Assembly (NCBI GenBank): GCA_002320485.1
Contig: DCKW01000067.1
Location: forward strand, 1-39,063
From: Micavibrio sp. UBA1664
GTDB taxonomy: Bacteria; Pseudomonadota; Alphaproteobacteria; Micavibrionales; UBA1664
Direction: 5' to 3'
Length of the DNA stretch: 39,063 bases
The notes beneath the pieces are model-generated. The model saw only the letters and a program-made list of their open reading frames with translations. It was not told where the DNA came from and did not search any database. Positions 22,330 through 30,995 of the stretch are shown here, one piece after another. Position numbers and translations under genes: made by a program. Positions within the stretch are counted from its first letter, which is position 1, and each line of letters begins with the position of its first letter.

Positions 22330-23873
22330 ATAGCCAGTTTTTCACGTAGGCATGGTAAAACCTGATCAAGGGCAATACGTTCCTGCGCCATGCTGTTGCG
22401 TTCACGAACAGTTACTGTGCCGTCCGCAACTGTATCCCCATCAATTGTAAAGCAATAGGGGGTTCCGATTTCATCCTGACGCGCATACCGTTTCCCGATA
22501 TTTTGTTTGATATCAAGATCGACTGCAAAATGCTCTCTCAGCTCCATGTATAGTTTTGTGGCTATTTCCGGCATACCGTCTTTTGCAACCAAAGGTAGTA
22601 TTGCCGCTTTTTTCGGGGCCATGGCGGGCGTGAAATTCATATATACACCTGAAGGGCGGTTCGGATCGGGCGTGTAAGCCTCTGATAACAACGCCAAAAC
22701 GCCGCGCGTCAGCCCGCATGAAGGCTCAATGACATGGGGAATAAATCTGTTTTTATTATCTTCAGGGTCAATATATTCCATTTTCTGGCCTGAAAATTCC
22801 TGATGTTGTGTCAGGTCATAATTGCCACGATGGGCAACGCCCTCCAGTTCGTCGTAACCGTCGCCGCTAAAGGGGAATTGGTATTCAAAATCGATTGTAC
22901 GTGACGAATAATGAGCCAACTCGTCTTTGGGAACATCCAGAAAATGGATTTTGGTCAGGTCAAGACCGACCGCGCTCCAGAATTTTTTGCGTTGCTCGAC
23001 CCAGAAATCAAACCATTGCGGGACGTCTTCCTCTGCGCAAAACCATTCCAGTTCCATTTGTTCGAATTCGCGGGAACGGAAAATGAAGTTTCGCGGGGTA
23101 ACTTCATTACGAAAGGCCTTTCCGATTTGGGCAATACCAAAGGGCACTTTTACCCGCGATGTATCCAACACGTTTTTATAATTTAAAAATTGTCCCGCAC
23201 ATGTTTCAGGACGTAAATAAACCTTGTTTTCTTCACCTGCGGCCGCGCCTGCGTAGGAGTAAAACATCATGTTAAATTGGCGTGGCTCAGTTAGAGTGCC
23301 TTTTTCTTTAGAATTTGGGGCATATGTATTTTTTAAAACATTATTATCATGCAGCCTTTCATAATTCCATGTTTCATAATTACCATCTTTATAAAGCTGT
23401 ACTAAATTTCCTTTTGGATTTTTATTATCCATACCTTTCAAACGTTTGATTATTATTTCTTCATCATCATCTTTATCAAAGGCAATATCTATTACTATTT
23501 CACCATCTTTATCAAATGTATCAAAACTAAAAAATTTAAGATGATCAGCTCTAAATCGACTTTTTGTAGCTTTATCATCCACCATCGGGTCGTTGAAACC
23601 GCCGACATGGCCTGAGGCTTCCCACGCACGAGGGTTTTGAATAATCGCTGAATCAATTCCGACAATTTGCAACGGCTGACCATCAGGGCCGAGTGGGGGA
23701 GTTGTGACCATGGATTTCCACCAGAAATCACGTAAATTGTTTTTAAGTTCTGTTCCTAATGGACCGTAATCCCAAAAACCGTTAATTCCGCCATATATTT
23801 CGGAGGCAGGAAAAATAAAACCACGACGCTTACAAAGCGCCACCAAATCTTTCATATCGACTTTATTGCTCAT
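22326..23873 (-). CDS. glyS: glycyl-tRNA synthetase, alpha2 (eukaryote/archaea-like) type
   Basis: A 515-residue class II synthetase that charges tRNA-Gly. The single-chain homodimeric type is shown by FIFPASEIYGGINGFWDYGPLG (19-40, split by reading), the motif 2 region FRNEVTPRNFIFRSREFEQMELEWF and the C-terminal anticodon domain ending TVRERNSMAQERI. It is not the alpha2beta2 GlyQ/GlyS form found in most Alphaproteobacteria. Residues 111-191, between RADHL and TEPRQFNMMF, form an insertion rich in Lys, Asp, Asn and Ile that replaces the short Cys-containing segment usual there; its DNA (23341-23580) has only 64 G+C of 240 bases. The insertion is in frame and the gene appears intact. The start has no clear Shine-Dalgarno. 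Confidence 0.94.
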   Translation of the reverse strand: MSNKVDMKDLVALCKRRGFIFPASEIYGGINGFWDYGPLGTELKNNLRDFWWKSMVTTPPLGPDGQPLQIVGIDSAIIQNPRAWEASGHVGGFNDPMVDDKATKSRFRADHLKFFSFDTFDKDGEIVIDIAFDKDDDEEIIIKRLKGMDNKNPKGNLVQLYKDGNYETWNYERLHDNNVLKNTYAPNSKEKGTLTEPRQFNMMFYSYAGAAAGEENKVYLRPETCAGQFLNYKNVLDTSRVKVPFGIAQIGKAFRNEVTPRNFIFRSREFEQMELEWFCAEEDVPQWFDFWVEQRKKFWSAVGLDLTKIHFLDVPKDELAHYSSRTIDFEYQFPFSGDGYDELEGVAHRGNYDLTQHQEFSGQKMEYIDPEDNKNRFIPHVIEPSCGLTRGVLALLSEAYTPDPNRPSGVYMNFTPAMAPKKAAILPLVAKDGMPEIATKLYMELREHFAVDLDIKQNIGKRYARQDEIGTPYCFTIDGDTVADGTVTVRERNSMAQERIALDQVLPCLREKLAI

Positions 23874-23914
23874 AAAATCGTTATGCCGTTTTTAGGGAGG
23901 GAAGTAAAGGGGAC

Positions 23915-24316
23915 TTACTCGATAGGACCTGTAAAATCGAGATTCTTTTTCATCATTCTTTGGACATATGTATCGTCAATACGGTCGTCAGCAATGGAAC
24001 GTTGAATTTTCGCGGCCGGAACTTTTTTCAACACGCGTTTGACATTCTCAGGTTTATCAACTTGCGGTGCAGGGGAAAACGGGTCAATTTCAGGTGTGGC
24101 AGGGGCAGTTTTTTCAGGTTTCATCATACTGTGGGCATCATCGCGCACTTCCTGAACATTTTTGGCAGATGATGAAGCGGATGAATTTTTGTCAATGACG
24201 CTGCTACCGGCTACGACCATGCCTTTGGGCTTGTTAATATCACTGCCGCCAAAAGCGGTCTGCGCATGGGCGGGCAGGGTGAACATCAAGGCGGTGGCTA
24301 ATAATAAATATTTCAT
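23915..24316 (-). CDS. secreted hypothetical protein
   Basis: A 133-residue exported protein from the ATG at 24316; an in-frame ATG three codons upstream is also possible. The signal peptide is MKYLLLATALMFTLPAHAQ. The mature part is Pro/Ala/Lys-rich and probably disordered, with SSASSSAK (near residue 48) and PATPEIDPFSPAP (near 75) followed by a short charged helical end (RRIDDTYVQRMMKKNLDF-like). No motif or family is recognised. It is 41 bases before the glyS start on the same strand, that is, downstream of nothing and upstream of glyS, so the two may be cotranscribed. Confidence 0.65.
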   Translation of the reverse strand: MKYLLLATALMFTLPAHAQTAFGGSDINKPKGMVVAGSSVIDKNSSASSSAKNVQEVRDDAHSMMKPEKTAPATPEIDPFSPAPQVDKPENVKRVLKKVPAAKIQRSIADDRIDDTYVQRMMKKNLDFTGPIE

Positions 24317-24371
24317 GGCTCTCATAATAACGTCATTGCTATAAATTAGGCAATCCTTTTAAATTGTGCAT

Positions 24372-24842
24372 ATGAATATACAACGCTGGAACAAAAAAGA
24401 AGTTCTTTTTGATGGGGTACTTGACCCTGTATATAAGGATCTCGACTTTTGCCATGTTTATTATGTGGCGGATAAGGGGTATGTGGTTTTGAACTTGCAA
24501 CCGTCTTATGGCATCTATTCACGGATCGGAATTGCCGAGATTCAGGATTTGTATGTTCTTCCCAACCATCGCCGCGAAGGGGTCGCCACGGCACTCATTC
24601 GCTTTTGCGAGCAACAGGTGACAACAGATATGGTGGGGATCAGCGTTCCTGTCTCACCCCAATTCGGGGCGGCCCAAAGATTATATTACAGGCTTGGCTA
24701 TGAGCCGGACGGAAACGGCGTAACCTATGACCGTGAGCCGATCGCGCACGGAAGTCTCGTCAAACTGGACGATTGCTTGTGTCTGATGATGGTGAAGGAT
24801 TTACACACGCACAAGCGCAAGGCCGACACCGTTACAGGATGA
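24372..24842 (+). CDS. GNAT-family N-acetyltransferase
   Basis: A 156-residue acetyltransferase with the acetyl-CoA-binding signature IQDLYVLPNHRREGVATALI (R-x-x-G-x-A, residues near 58-77) and the later AAQRLYYRLGYEPDG. The acceptor could be a protein, an amino acid or an antibiotic; nothing decides. The ATG at 24372 is preferred to a GTG two codons upstream. The last 42 bases overlap the end of the convergent ygfZ. Confidence 0.82.
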   Translation: MNIQRWNKKEVLFDGVLDPVYKDLDFCHVYYVADKGYVVLNLQPSYGIYSRIGIAEIQDLYVLPNHRREGVATALIRFCEQQVTTDMVGISVPVSPQFGAAQRLYYRLGYEPDGNGVTYDREPIAHGSLVKLDDCLCLMMVKDLHTHKRKADTVTG

Positions 24843-25520
24843 TCGTAGGTCTGCTTTTTCTGGCAGGTCTGCCACATCGACGCATTTGAGAATCTTTTTT
24901 GTTAAACCGCGATGATGCATACGGCTGACCAGTTCCTGCCCAACATAACATCCTTTTTTATACGATATGGCATGAAAGTCATCCAGCCGTCCTTCATGAA
25001 TAAAAGATTTATCGGGAATGAGGTCTCTTGATCCGTCAGGAACCTCCAAGCGTATGCGATGCTTATCCCAAATGTCGAAATCAGCGTTTTTTTTGTCGTA
25101 AGATATGTGTCCGTACATGCGATAGCCACATTGAACATGTCTGGGATCGGGAAGGCACGAGACATCGTCAATTTTTATTGGTGATAATGCAGAGGGTGAA
25201 AATATCTGATAAACCATTTCATTATCTTTAAGTGATAATGCGACTTTCGATCTTAATTTATACATGGAGAGACGCTGCAATAAAGATTGCGCTCTTGCCC
25301 CGCCTTCGCAATCAATAATTAAAGTATCTTTTTCATTACGGATAAAAAAATCAAACAGAAATTTTCCTTGCGGGGTGAGTAAGCAAGAATAAATGAGCGG
25401 AATTGTATCAAGGAGAGAGACATCTTGCGTAATCAGGTTTTGTAAAAAACTTTTGCGGTCTTCACCCGAAACAATGATGGACGCCCTGTCAGGCAATATG
25501 GTGCACAGAGCGGCCGTCAT
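24801..25520 (-). CDS. ygfZ: YgfZ/GcvT-family folate-binding protein
   Basis: A 239-residue GcvT-like protein that supports iron-sulfur cluster enzymes in a folate-dependent way. The diagnostic KGCYVGQELVSRMHHRG is present near 190-206, with the N-terminal GEDRKSFLQNLITQDV and the TPQGKFLFDFF segment. The C-terminal domain is shorter than usual, but the closing LALVRV strand is retained. It begins five bases after the lipoprotein gene on the same strand and probably belongs to the adenosine kinase-yejA-lipoprotein-ygfZ unit. Its 3' end overlaps the convergent GNAT gene by 42 bases. Confidence 0.9.
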   Translation of the reverse strand: MTAALCTILPDRASIIVSGEDRKSFLQNLITQDVSLLDTIPLIYSCLLTPQGKFLFDFFIRNEKDTLIIDCEGGARAQSLLQRLSMYKLRSKVALSLKDNEMVYQIFSPSALSPIKIDDVSCLPDPRHVQCGYRMYGHISYDKKNADFDIWDKHRIRLEVPDGSRDLIPDKSFIHEGRLDDFHAISYKKGCYVGQELVSRMHHRGLTKKILKCVDVADLPEKADLRSSCNGVGLALVRV

Positions 25521-25525
25521 AAAAA

Positions 25526-26014
25526 TTATTGATTATAAAGGCGGTTATCCTCGTGAGTCGGGTTTGCCTGCTTGCCGCCGGTCACGTCGTATGTTTTGCC
25601 GAGGATTGTTGTATTATAATTGGCTTTCGCTTTCTCCATAATATGAGGTTTCACATAAGATGCACGATTCCAGCCTTTGTAATTCATGCATGATTCAAAA
25701 TCATGATAATCGCGATATTCGGCATGTAAAGGACCGTCACCTTGTGGTGATTGCCAGTTTTCGGCCAAGCCGACATTCATTTCAATTCCGCCGGGAGGGT
25801 TGGCATCACGGATGGTTCCCAGTCGGGATAATTCTTTAACGGAGGACACACAATCCGCAATATCCTTATTCAACTGGTGTTGCGCCTTGGGGCCACGCAT
25901 GTACAGGGCGGATTCGACATCTGAGCGTTGCCAGTAAGCGGCATCCAGTCTGGTTTCAGCTGTGCTGGTGCAAGCCGTCATGGCCAAAAGGGGAAGAAGT
26001 AGATATTTTTTCAT
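25526..26014 (-). CDS. putative lipoprotein
   Basis: A 162-residue exported lipoprotein from the ATG at 26014. The signal peptide is MKKYLLLPLLAMTAC with the lipid-modified Cys at residue 15. The mature protein has two further Cys, in IADCVSSVKEL and FESCMNYKGWNRA, that could form a disulfide. AAGGA stands about 12 bases before the start; an upstream in-frame ATG lacks signal-peptide shape. No function recognised. It is five bases before ygfZ and 60 bases after yejA. Confidence 0.75.
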   Translation of the reverse strand: MKKYLLLPLLAMTACTSTAETRLDAAYWQRSDVESALYMRGPKAQHQLNKDIADCVSSVKELSRLGTIRDANPPGGIEMNVGLAENWQSPQGDGPLHAEYRDYHDFESCMNYKGWNRASYVKPHIMEKAKANYNTTILGKTYDVTGGKQANPTHEDNRLYNQ

Positions 26015-26074
26015 GTGTTGTAATATTTCCTTGTTTTTTATCGAATATATCAAGCTTGGAATGGTAAAACAATG

Positions 26075-27733
26075 TTATTCTTGCCGCCACCAGGTTTCCA
26101 ATACCATACCGTAAAGAGATTGGGTGTCGGGATGGTGAATATAAGGCCATCGCGCAACATAATCGACGCCTGTATAATAAAGGGGGATAAACAGGTTCTT
26201 TTCCATGATCATGCGGTCAAGCGTTTTTGTAAAATCCGTCAGGGTTTGATAATCGGTGGCATCAGCCAGTTCAGCAATAACTTTGTCGATTTGCTGATCG
26301 CATATACCTGAATAATTTCGCGATCCCTTGGTTTTGGCGGCGTCACATCCCCAATAAATATTTTGCTCAGTTCCGGGGGACAGGGAATTCACCCACCGCC
26401 AAGATACAAGATCATAATCATAATCATTCAACGCGCCGAAAAATTGTGCTGTATCCAGCAGGCGGATATTAAGGATAATACCAATGCGCTTTAAATCGCG
26501 TGCATATCCCAAGGCGATTTTTTCTTCGGCAGGATTGTTCAAAATTAGCGTCAGTTGAAAACGCTTGCCATCTTTTAACGGCCAACCCGCCTTGTCTAGC
26601 AGTCGGCTGGACTCGATCAGGGCAGCGCGTTTTTGCATATCGGGAAGGATAAAGTCCGATCCTAAAGGACTATTGGAAAATGTGCTGGTGATTCTTTTAG
26701 CTTTGCCGTGAAATAAAATCCGGTTCATCCATTTGAAGTCAAAAGCCAGTATCATGGCTTTTCGTACATCAGGATCGTTTAAAGGTGCACGGCGGGTGTT
26801 GAGAATAAATCCGCGCGTTTGTTCCGGTCTGGAATGGGGGAGTTCTTCTGTAACATATCCGCTGTTATCATCATAATTGACCAGCCATTTTGCCGGATTG
26901 GCCTCGCGCCTTATATCGCATGCGCCGGCTTTAAAGGCCTCGAGAGCGACCTGTTCGTCACGGTAATAATTAAAAACCATTTCATCAAAATTGTAATGGC
27001 CGACATTAACAGGGTTATTACGGGCCCAATAATCCGTCACTTTTTCATATGTGATTTTACGCCCTTCATCGATCGATTTGATTTTATATGGGCCGTTGCC
27101 AAGGGGAATGCGAAAACTGGTGGCGTCAAATTCCCGATTCTTCCAGTAAGCTGAGGAATAAATCGGCATCATTGCCAGTATCATTGCAGTTTCACGATTA
27201 TATCCCTCACCGAAATCAAATCGGATTGTGTACTGGTCCTGTTTTGTTACGGTGCTGACGAGGGAATAGACATTGCGTGTATTGGGTTTGCCTTTTTCCT
27301 TTAAGGTATTAAAAGAAAATTCGACATCTTTTGTAGTAATCGGCGTGTCGTCATGAAAACGGGCATTCGGATTTAATATAAAGGTGATGGATGATCTGTC
27401 GTCGGGGACAATAACTTTTTCCGCAATAACACCATACAAACTAAACGGCTCGTCCCAGACGCGGCGCATCAGTGAATCGTTGAGGAGGTATAAACCTTCC
27501 GCCGGCTTTCCCTTCATCGTGTTATCGTTCAACGTATCAAACGTCCCGATTGAACATTGTGTCATACGCCCCCCCTGTTGGGCATCGGCGTTAGCATATG
27601 GTAAGTATGAAAATCCCGCCTCATGCTTGGGTGCGCCGTGCATGGCAATCGCGTGAACAGGCTGGCTGTCGGCCTGAGCAGGAGTTGCCATCAGCATAGA
27701 TAGGAAAAGAGTGATAAGGACGATCACTCTCAT
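26075..27733 (-). CDS. ABC transporter substrate-binding protein, family 5 (YejA-like)
   Basis: A 552-residue periplasmic peptide-binding protein. A signal peptide ends at PAQADS. GAPKHEAGFSYLPYANADAQQGG near residue 33 and TFDTLNDNTMKGKPAEGL are the YejA-type N terminus, and SFEFSFNTLKEKGKPN-like text (VEFSFNTLKEKGKP, near 140) and RIPLGNGPYKIKS (near 210) match the SBP_bac_5 family. It is somewhat shorter than E. coli YejA. No permease or ATPase gene is adjacent, so the cognate transporter must lie elsewhere or be shared. Translation is coupled to the adenosine kinase gene by a four-base overlap. Confidence 0.88.
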   Translation of the reverse strand: MRVIVLITLFLSMLMATPAQADSQPVHAIAMHGAPKHEAGFSYLPYANADAQQGGRMTQCSIGTFDTLNDNTMKGKPAEGLYLLNDSLMRRVWDEPFSLYGVIAEKVIVPDDRSSITFILNPNARFHDDTPITTKDVEFSFNTLKEKGKPNTRNVYSLVSTVTKQDQYTIRFDFGEGYNRETAMILAMMPIYSSAYWKNREFDATSFRIPLGNGPYKIKSIDEGRKITYEKVTDYWARNNPVNVGHYNFDEMVFNYYRDEQVALEAFKAGACDIRREANPAKWLVNYDDNSGYVTEELPHSRPEQTRGFILNTRRAPLNDPDVRKAMILAFDFKWMNRILFHGKAKRITSTFSNSPLGSDFILPDMQKRAALIESSRLLDKAGWPLKDGKRFQLTLILNNPAEEKIALGYARDLKRIGIILNIRLLDTAQFFGALNDYDYDLVSWRWVNSLSPGTEQNIYWGCDAAKTKGSRNYSGICDQQIDKVIAELADATDYQTLTDFTKTLDRMIMEKNLFIPLYYTGVDYVARWPYIHHPDTQSLYGMVLETWWRQE

Positions 27734-28707
27734 TCTTGCAAGAAATCCTTATATTGCATCAAAGGTCGCGGCCCGATATGGGTGATAACCTCTGCCGCCG
27801 CTTTGACACCGAGAAGTCCGCTAGCCTCTGGGCTCATGCCATGAGTATATCCATACAGAAATCCTGCCGCTAACTGGTCGCCGGCACCTGTAGAATCGAC
27901 AAGCCGGTCAACTTTCGGAGCAGGAACGAATATTTCTTCGCCGTTGAATATAATCGCAACGCCATCCGCCCCGCGTGTGCTCACAACAATCTTGCAGGTC
28001 TGACCTGCAATGCGCATGGCCTCATCCACGCTGTCTGTTTCATAGAGAGCCTGCAATTCGCGCTCGTTCCCGAATAAGATATCGACACTGCCTTTTACCA
28101 GTTCCTGAAAATCCTTGCGATGCCGCTCGACACAAAAACTATCTGATAGCGCGAGAGAGATTTCTCGCTCTGCCTCATGGGCGATTTTACCGGCAAGAAA
28201 ATAAGCCTCTTTCGCAGGATCTTTATCGAAAAGATAGCCTTCCATATGGGTGACGGCAGAATTTGAAATCAGAATATGATCAACATGTTCGACAGCCAGT
28301 TCAGTGCAAGCCCCTAAAAATGTGTTCATCGACCTTTCACCGTCAGGTGTAATAAACACATAACATCGGGCAGTTTCTTTAGAGCCGAGATAGCGTGAGG
28401 TATTATAGGTTAGACCGAGGGCGGACATATCATGATCGAAAATATCACCCAGCTGATCGGCGGCGACAACGCCGATATAGGCGCCTTTCCCGCCGAAAGA
28501 TGCAAGCCCAGCCATCGTGTTCGCGCATGACCCTCCCGAGACCTCCGTAACGTTTTTCATCGCTTTATATAATTCCTGTGCGCGATTCTCGTCGATAAGG
28601 GTCATTGCCCCTTTTTCGATTTTGTAATCTGTCAGAAATTGTTCATCACAAGGGGCGAGAACATCAACGATGGCATTACCTATGCCTGTCACGTCATAAA
28701 TCGGCAT
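27730..28707 (-). CDS. PfkB-family kinase, probable adenosine kinase
   Basis: A 325-residue ribokinase-type kinase from the ATG at 28707 (a TTG two codons upstream is also possible). The N terminus IYDVTGIGNAIVDVLAP and SGGSCANTMAGLASFGGKGAYIG (split by reading) are typical of bacterial adenosine kinase-like proteins; the catalytic DSTGAGDQLAAGFLYG has the Asp base. The substrate is most likely adenosine, but other sugars or nucleosides cannot be excluded. AAGGA stands before the start. The stop overlaps the start of the YejA-like gene. Confidence 0.85.
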   Translation of the reverse strand: MPIYDVTGIGNAIVDVLAPCDEQFLTDYKIEKGAMTLIDENRAQELYKAMKNVTEVSGGSCANTMAGLASFGGKGAYIGVVAADQLGDIFDHDMSALGLTYNTSRYLGSKETARCYVFITPDGERSMNTFLGACTELAVEHVDHILISNSAVTHMEGYLFDKDPAKEAYFLAGKIAHEAEREISLALSDSFCVERHRKDFQELVKGSVDILFGNERELQALYETDSVDEAMRIAGQTCKIVVSTRGADGVAIIFNGEEIFVPAPKVDRLVDSTGAGDQLAAGFLYGYTHGMSPEASGLLGVKAAAEVITHIGPRPLMQYKDFLQE

Positions 28708-28765
28708 AAACAAAGAATTCCTTTTTTACATTTTCTTTTTAACTATTGAACGTTATATATGTGGC

Positions 28766-29338
28766 ATGGGCAAGGCTACAATGCAAGACATAGAGCATCT
28801 GAAAAACAAAGTTATCCAGTCGGCGCTGGCTTTGGCTGAAATGCACAACTGGGCAGATGTCACCTTTCATCAGATAGTGCGGCATTGTGATTGCAACGAA
28901 GCGGATATCCGCGCGATTTTTGACGATAACGATGCGATTATATCCGCTTACGGACGAGAGGTGGATTTAAGGGTGGAGGAGGCTTTTGCCAATTTATCAC
29001 AGAGCGGTGAAAGCGAAAAAGACAGGTTGTTCGATGTTTTGATGGAGCGGTTTGATATTTTAAATGAAAACCGCGAGGCGGTCATATCAATTGTTAATGC
29101 TGTCACCCTTGATCCGCGCCAATCGATTCTTTCTCTACCTTCAGTGTTCAAATCGATGACACGAATGGTCGGAATCGCAAATATCAAATCCGAAGGTGTA
29201 AGAGAGACATTGAAAATCACCGCTTTAACAGCATTATATATTAAAATTTTAAGAGATTGGGTAAATGATGATAGCACCGATATGGCCCCCACCATGGCCA
29301 GTCTTGATAAGGCATTGAGTTATTTTGATAAACTTTAA
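28766..29338 (+). CDS. TetR-family transcriptional regulator
   Basis: A 190-residue regulator with an N-terminal TetR-type helix-turn-helix (IQSALALAEMHNWADVTFHQIVRHCDCNEADIRAIFD, residues 16-52, split by reading) and an all-helical ligand domain. It diverges from the adenosine kinase gene with 58 bases between the two starts, so it may repress that unit. A second ATG at 28781 (MQDIEHL) has AAGG at a good spacing and would give 185 residues. Ligand unknown. Confidence 0.82.
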   Translation: MGKATMQDIEHLKNKVIQSALALAEMHNWADVTFHQIVRHCDCNEADIRAIFDDNDAIISAYGREVDLRVEEAFANLSQSGESEKDRLFDVLMERFDILNENREAVISIVNAVTLDPRQSILSLPSVFKSMTRMVGIANIKSEGVRETLKITALTALYIKILRDWVNDDSTDMAPTMASLDKALSYFDKL

Positions 29339-29400
29339 AATAAAAAATATTCGGTCGAGATAGCTTGCCGCCCGTAAGCGAATTCATCATACTGTCATTC

Positions 29401-30111
29401 ATGTCGTTTATTGAAAATCTTTCAGGATTACAAGCCCAGAAAATCCGCCTTCTAATGCATTTGCGCCGTCGCGGTATTACATGTTCGCGGACGTTAGAGG
29501 CTATAGAGACAATCCCGCGCGAGATTTTTATTCCTTCAACCTTTCAGCATCAATCCTATGAAGATATGGCCTTGCCGATTGGTTTAGGGCAAACAATTTC
29601 ACAGCCTTTGGTCGTGGCAACGATGACTCAGGCTCTGGCGTTAACAGATCGCCATAAAGTCTTGGAAATCGGGACAGGGTCAGGGTATCAAGCCGCTATC
29701 CTATCACGTCTGTGCCGACGTCTTTATACAATCGAACGTCATAAGCCGTTGCTTAATCAGGCGGAAGATCGATTTTCCGAAATGCGCCTGCGCAATATTA
29801 CGGCCATGAATGGTGACGGCATGAAAGGCTGGGCGTATCAGGCACCTTTTGACCGGATCATTGTGACCGCCGCTGCACATGGTGATATCCCTAACGAATT
29901 GATGGCGCAGCTGGCGATTGGCGGAATCATGATTGCCCCCATAGGTGCCAGCGACGTTGATCAGACATTGGTAAAAATTCGCCGCGTGTCGGAAGGACAT
30001 TATGAACGGGAAAGTTTGTTTGCCGTACGGTTTGTGCCTTTATTGCCGGAAATTGCCGAGGAAACGCGGGATATAGATCCGGAATTCAACCAGATGAATG
30101 CTTTTGCGTAG
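29401..30111 (+). CDS. pcm: protein-L-isoaspartate O-methyltransferase
   Basis: A 236-residue SAM-dependent enzyme that methylates isoaspartyl residues in damaged proteins. GLGQTISQPLVVATMTQAL (61-79), motif I VLEIGTGSGYQAAIL (87-101) and DRIIVTAAAHGDIP are characteristic. The start is placed at the ATG 29401 (MSFIENL); an upstream frame is extended by a TTG but does not look like the family. The last 14 bases overlap the NlpD-like gene, the same order as pcm-nlpD in Enterobacteria. Confidence 0.94.
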   Translation: MSFIENLSGLQAQKIRLLMHLRRRGITCSRTLEAIETIPREIFIPSTFQHQSYEDMALPIGLGQTISQPLVVATMTQALALTDRHKVLEIGTGSGYQAAILSRLCRRLYTIERHKPLLNQAEDRFSEMRLRNITAMNGDGMKGWAYQAPFDRIIVTAAAHGDIPNELMAQLAIGGIMIAPIGASDVDQTLVKIRRVSEGHYERESLFAVRFVPLLPEIAEETRDIDPEFNQMNAFA

Positions 30112-30994
30112 ATATTCTTTCCTGCTTGCCGCCAGCACTTTCATAATCGCATCTTCTTGCGGACATGACCCGTCACAAGTCAAGGTTGTCGATATGGGGT
30201 TAGGAGGAGAGTCGGTGGGAACCGCAACCGTTGGCCGAAACGATACAATATCCGAAATTGCCGAACGGTATAATTTGCCCATGGAAAGTATTATTGCCGC
30301 CAACGGATTAAAACCGCCTTATATGGTTCATCCTAATCAAAGGTTACGCTTGCCGCCGCCCCGAACGTACAAGGTGCGTAAGGGTGATACGATATATGAA
30401 ATCTCACGATTATTCAGCACAACACAAACAGCGATTGTAAGGTTAAATACTATAAAAAAACCTTATCATATTCGCGAGGGGCAGGTTTTAAGAATGCCAA
30501 TGCCTGAACAATCGCTTACCCTTGTGTCATTGCGATCCACACCGCAAATCCCCGAAACCGCAAAAGTAAAAGCCCTGAAGAAAAAGGCGAAAATCGATCC
30601 GCCGGTCTTAAGCGGTAACGGAGAATTTTCACTTCCTGTCAGAGGGGATATTTTGTCCGGATACGGTCCTAAAGAGGGCGGCTTACATAATGACGGCATT
30701 AATATTGCCGCCGCACTTGGCACACCTGTTACAGCGGCACAATCGGGGGTGGTTGCGTATGTAGGGGATGCAATTGAAGGATACGGCAATTTGATCCTGC
30801 TTCGTCATGATGAGGGCTATATTACCGCTTACGCCCATTTGAACAGCGTTTCGGTCAAACGTGGGGATACGTTGTCACAAGGGCAACCTATCGGAACCGT
30901 GGGGCAAACAGGCTCGGTGACGCAGCCGCAATTACATTTCGAAATCCGTAAAGGGACAAAGGCATTAAACCCTGCCGTTTATTTAAGATCGTAA
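30098..30994 (+). CDS. NlpD-like lipoprotein with LysM and degenerate M23 domain
   Basis: A 298-residue cell-envelope lipoprotein. The signal peptide ends in IIASSC with the lipid Cys at 21. Two LysM peptidoglycan-binding repeats follow (about 45-87 and 91-134), then a LytM/M23 domain from about 185. Metal ligands of active M23 enzymes are altered: the usual H-x-G-x-D reads N198-D-G-I-N202 and the usual H-L-H reads Q278-L-H280. It is therefore probably a non-catalytic activator of a cell-wall amidase, as in NlpD and EnvC. It overlaps pcm and converges on mgtE. Confidence 0.9.
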   Translation: MLLRRYSFLLAASTFIIASSCGHDPSQVKVVDMGLGGESVGTATVGRNDTISEIAERYNLPMESIIAANGLKPPYMVHPNQRLRLPPPRTYKVRKGDTIYEISRLFSTTQTAIVRLNTIKKPYHIREGQVLRMPMPEQSLTLVSLRSTPQIPETAKVKALKKKAKIDPPVLSGNGEFSLPVRGDILSGYGPKEGGLHNDGINIAAALGTPVTAAQSGVVAYVGDAIEGYGNLILLRHDEGYITAYAHLNSVSVKRGDTLSQGQPIGTVGQTGSVTQPQLHFEIRKGTKALNPAVYLRS

Positions 30995-30995
30995 T

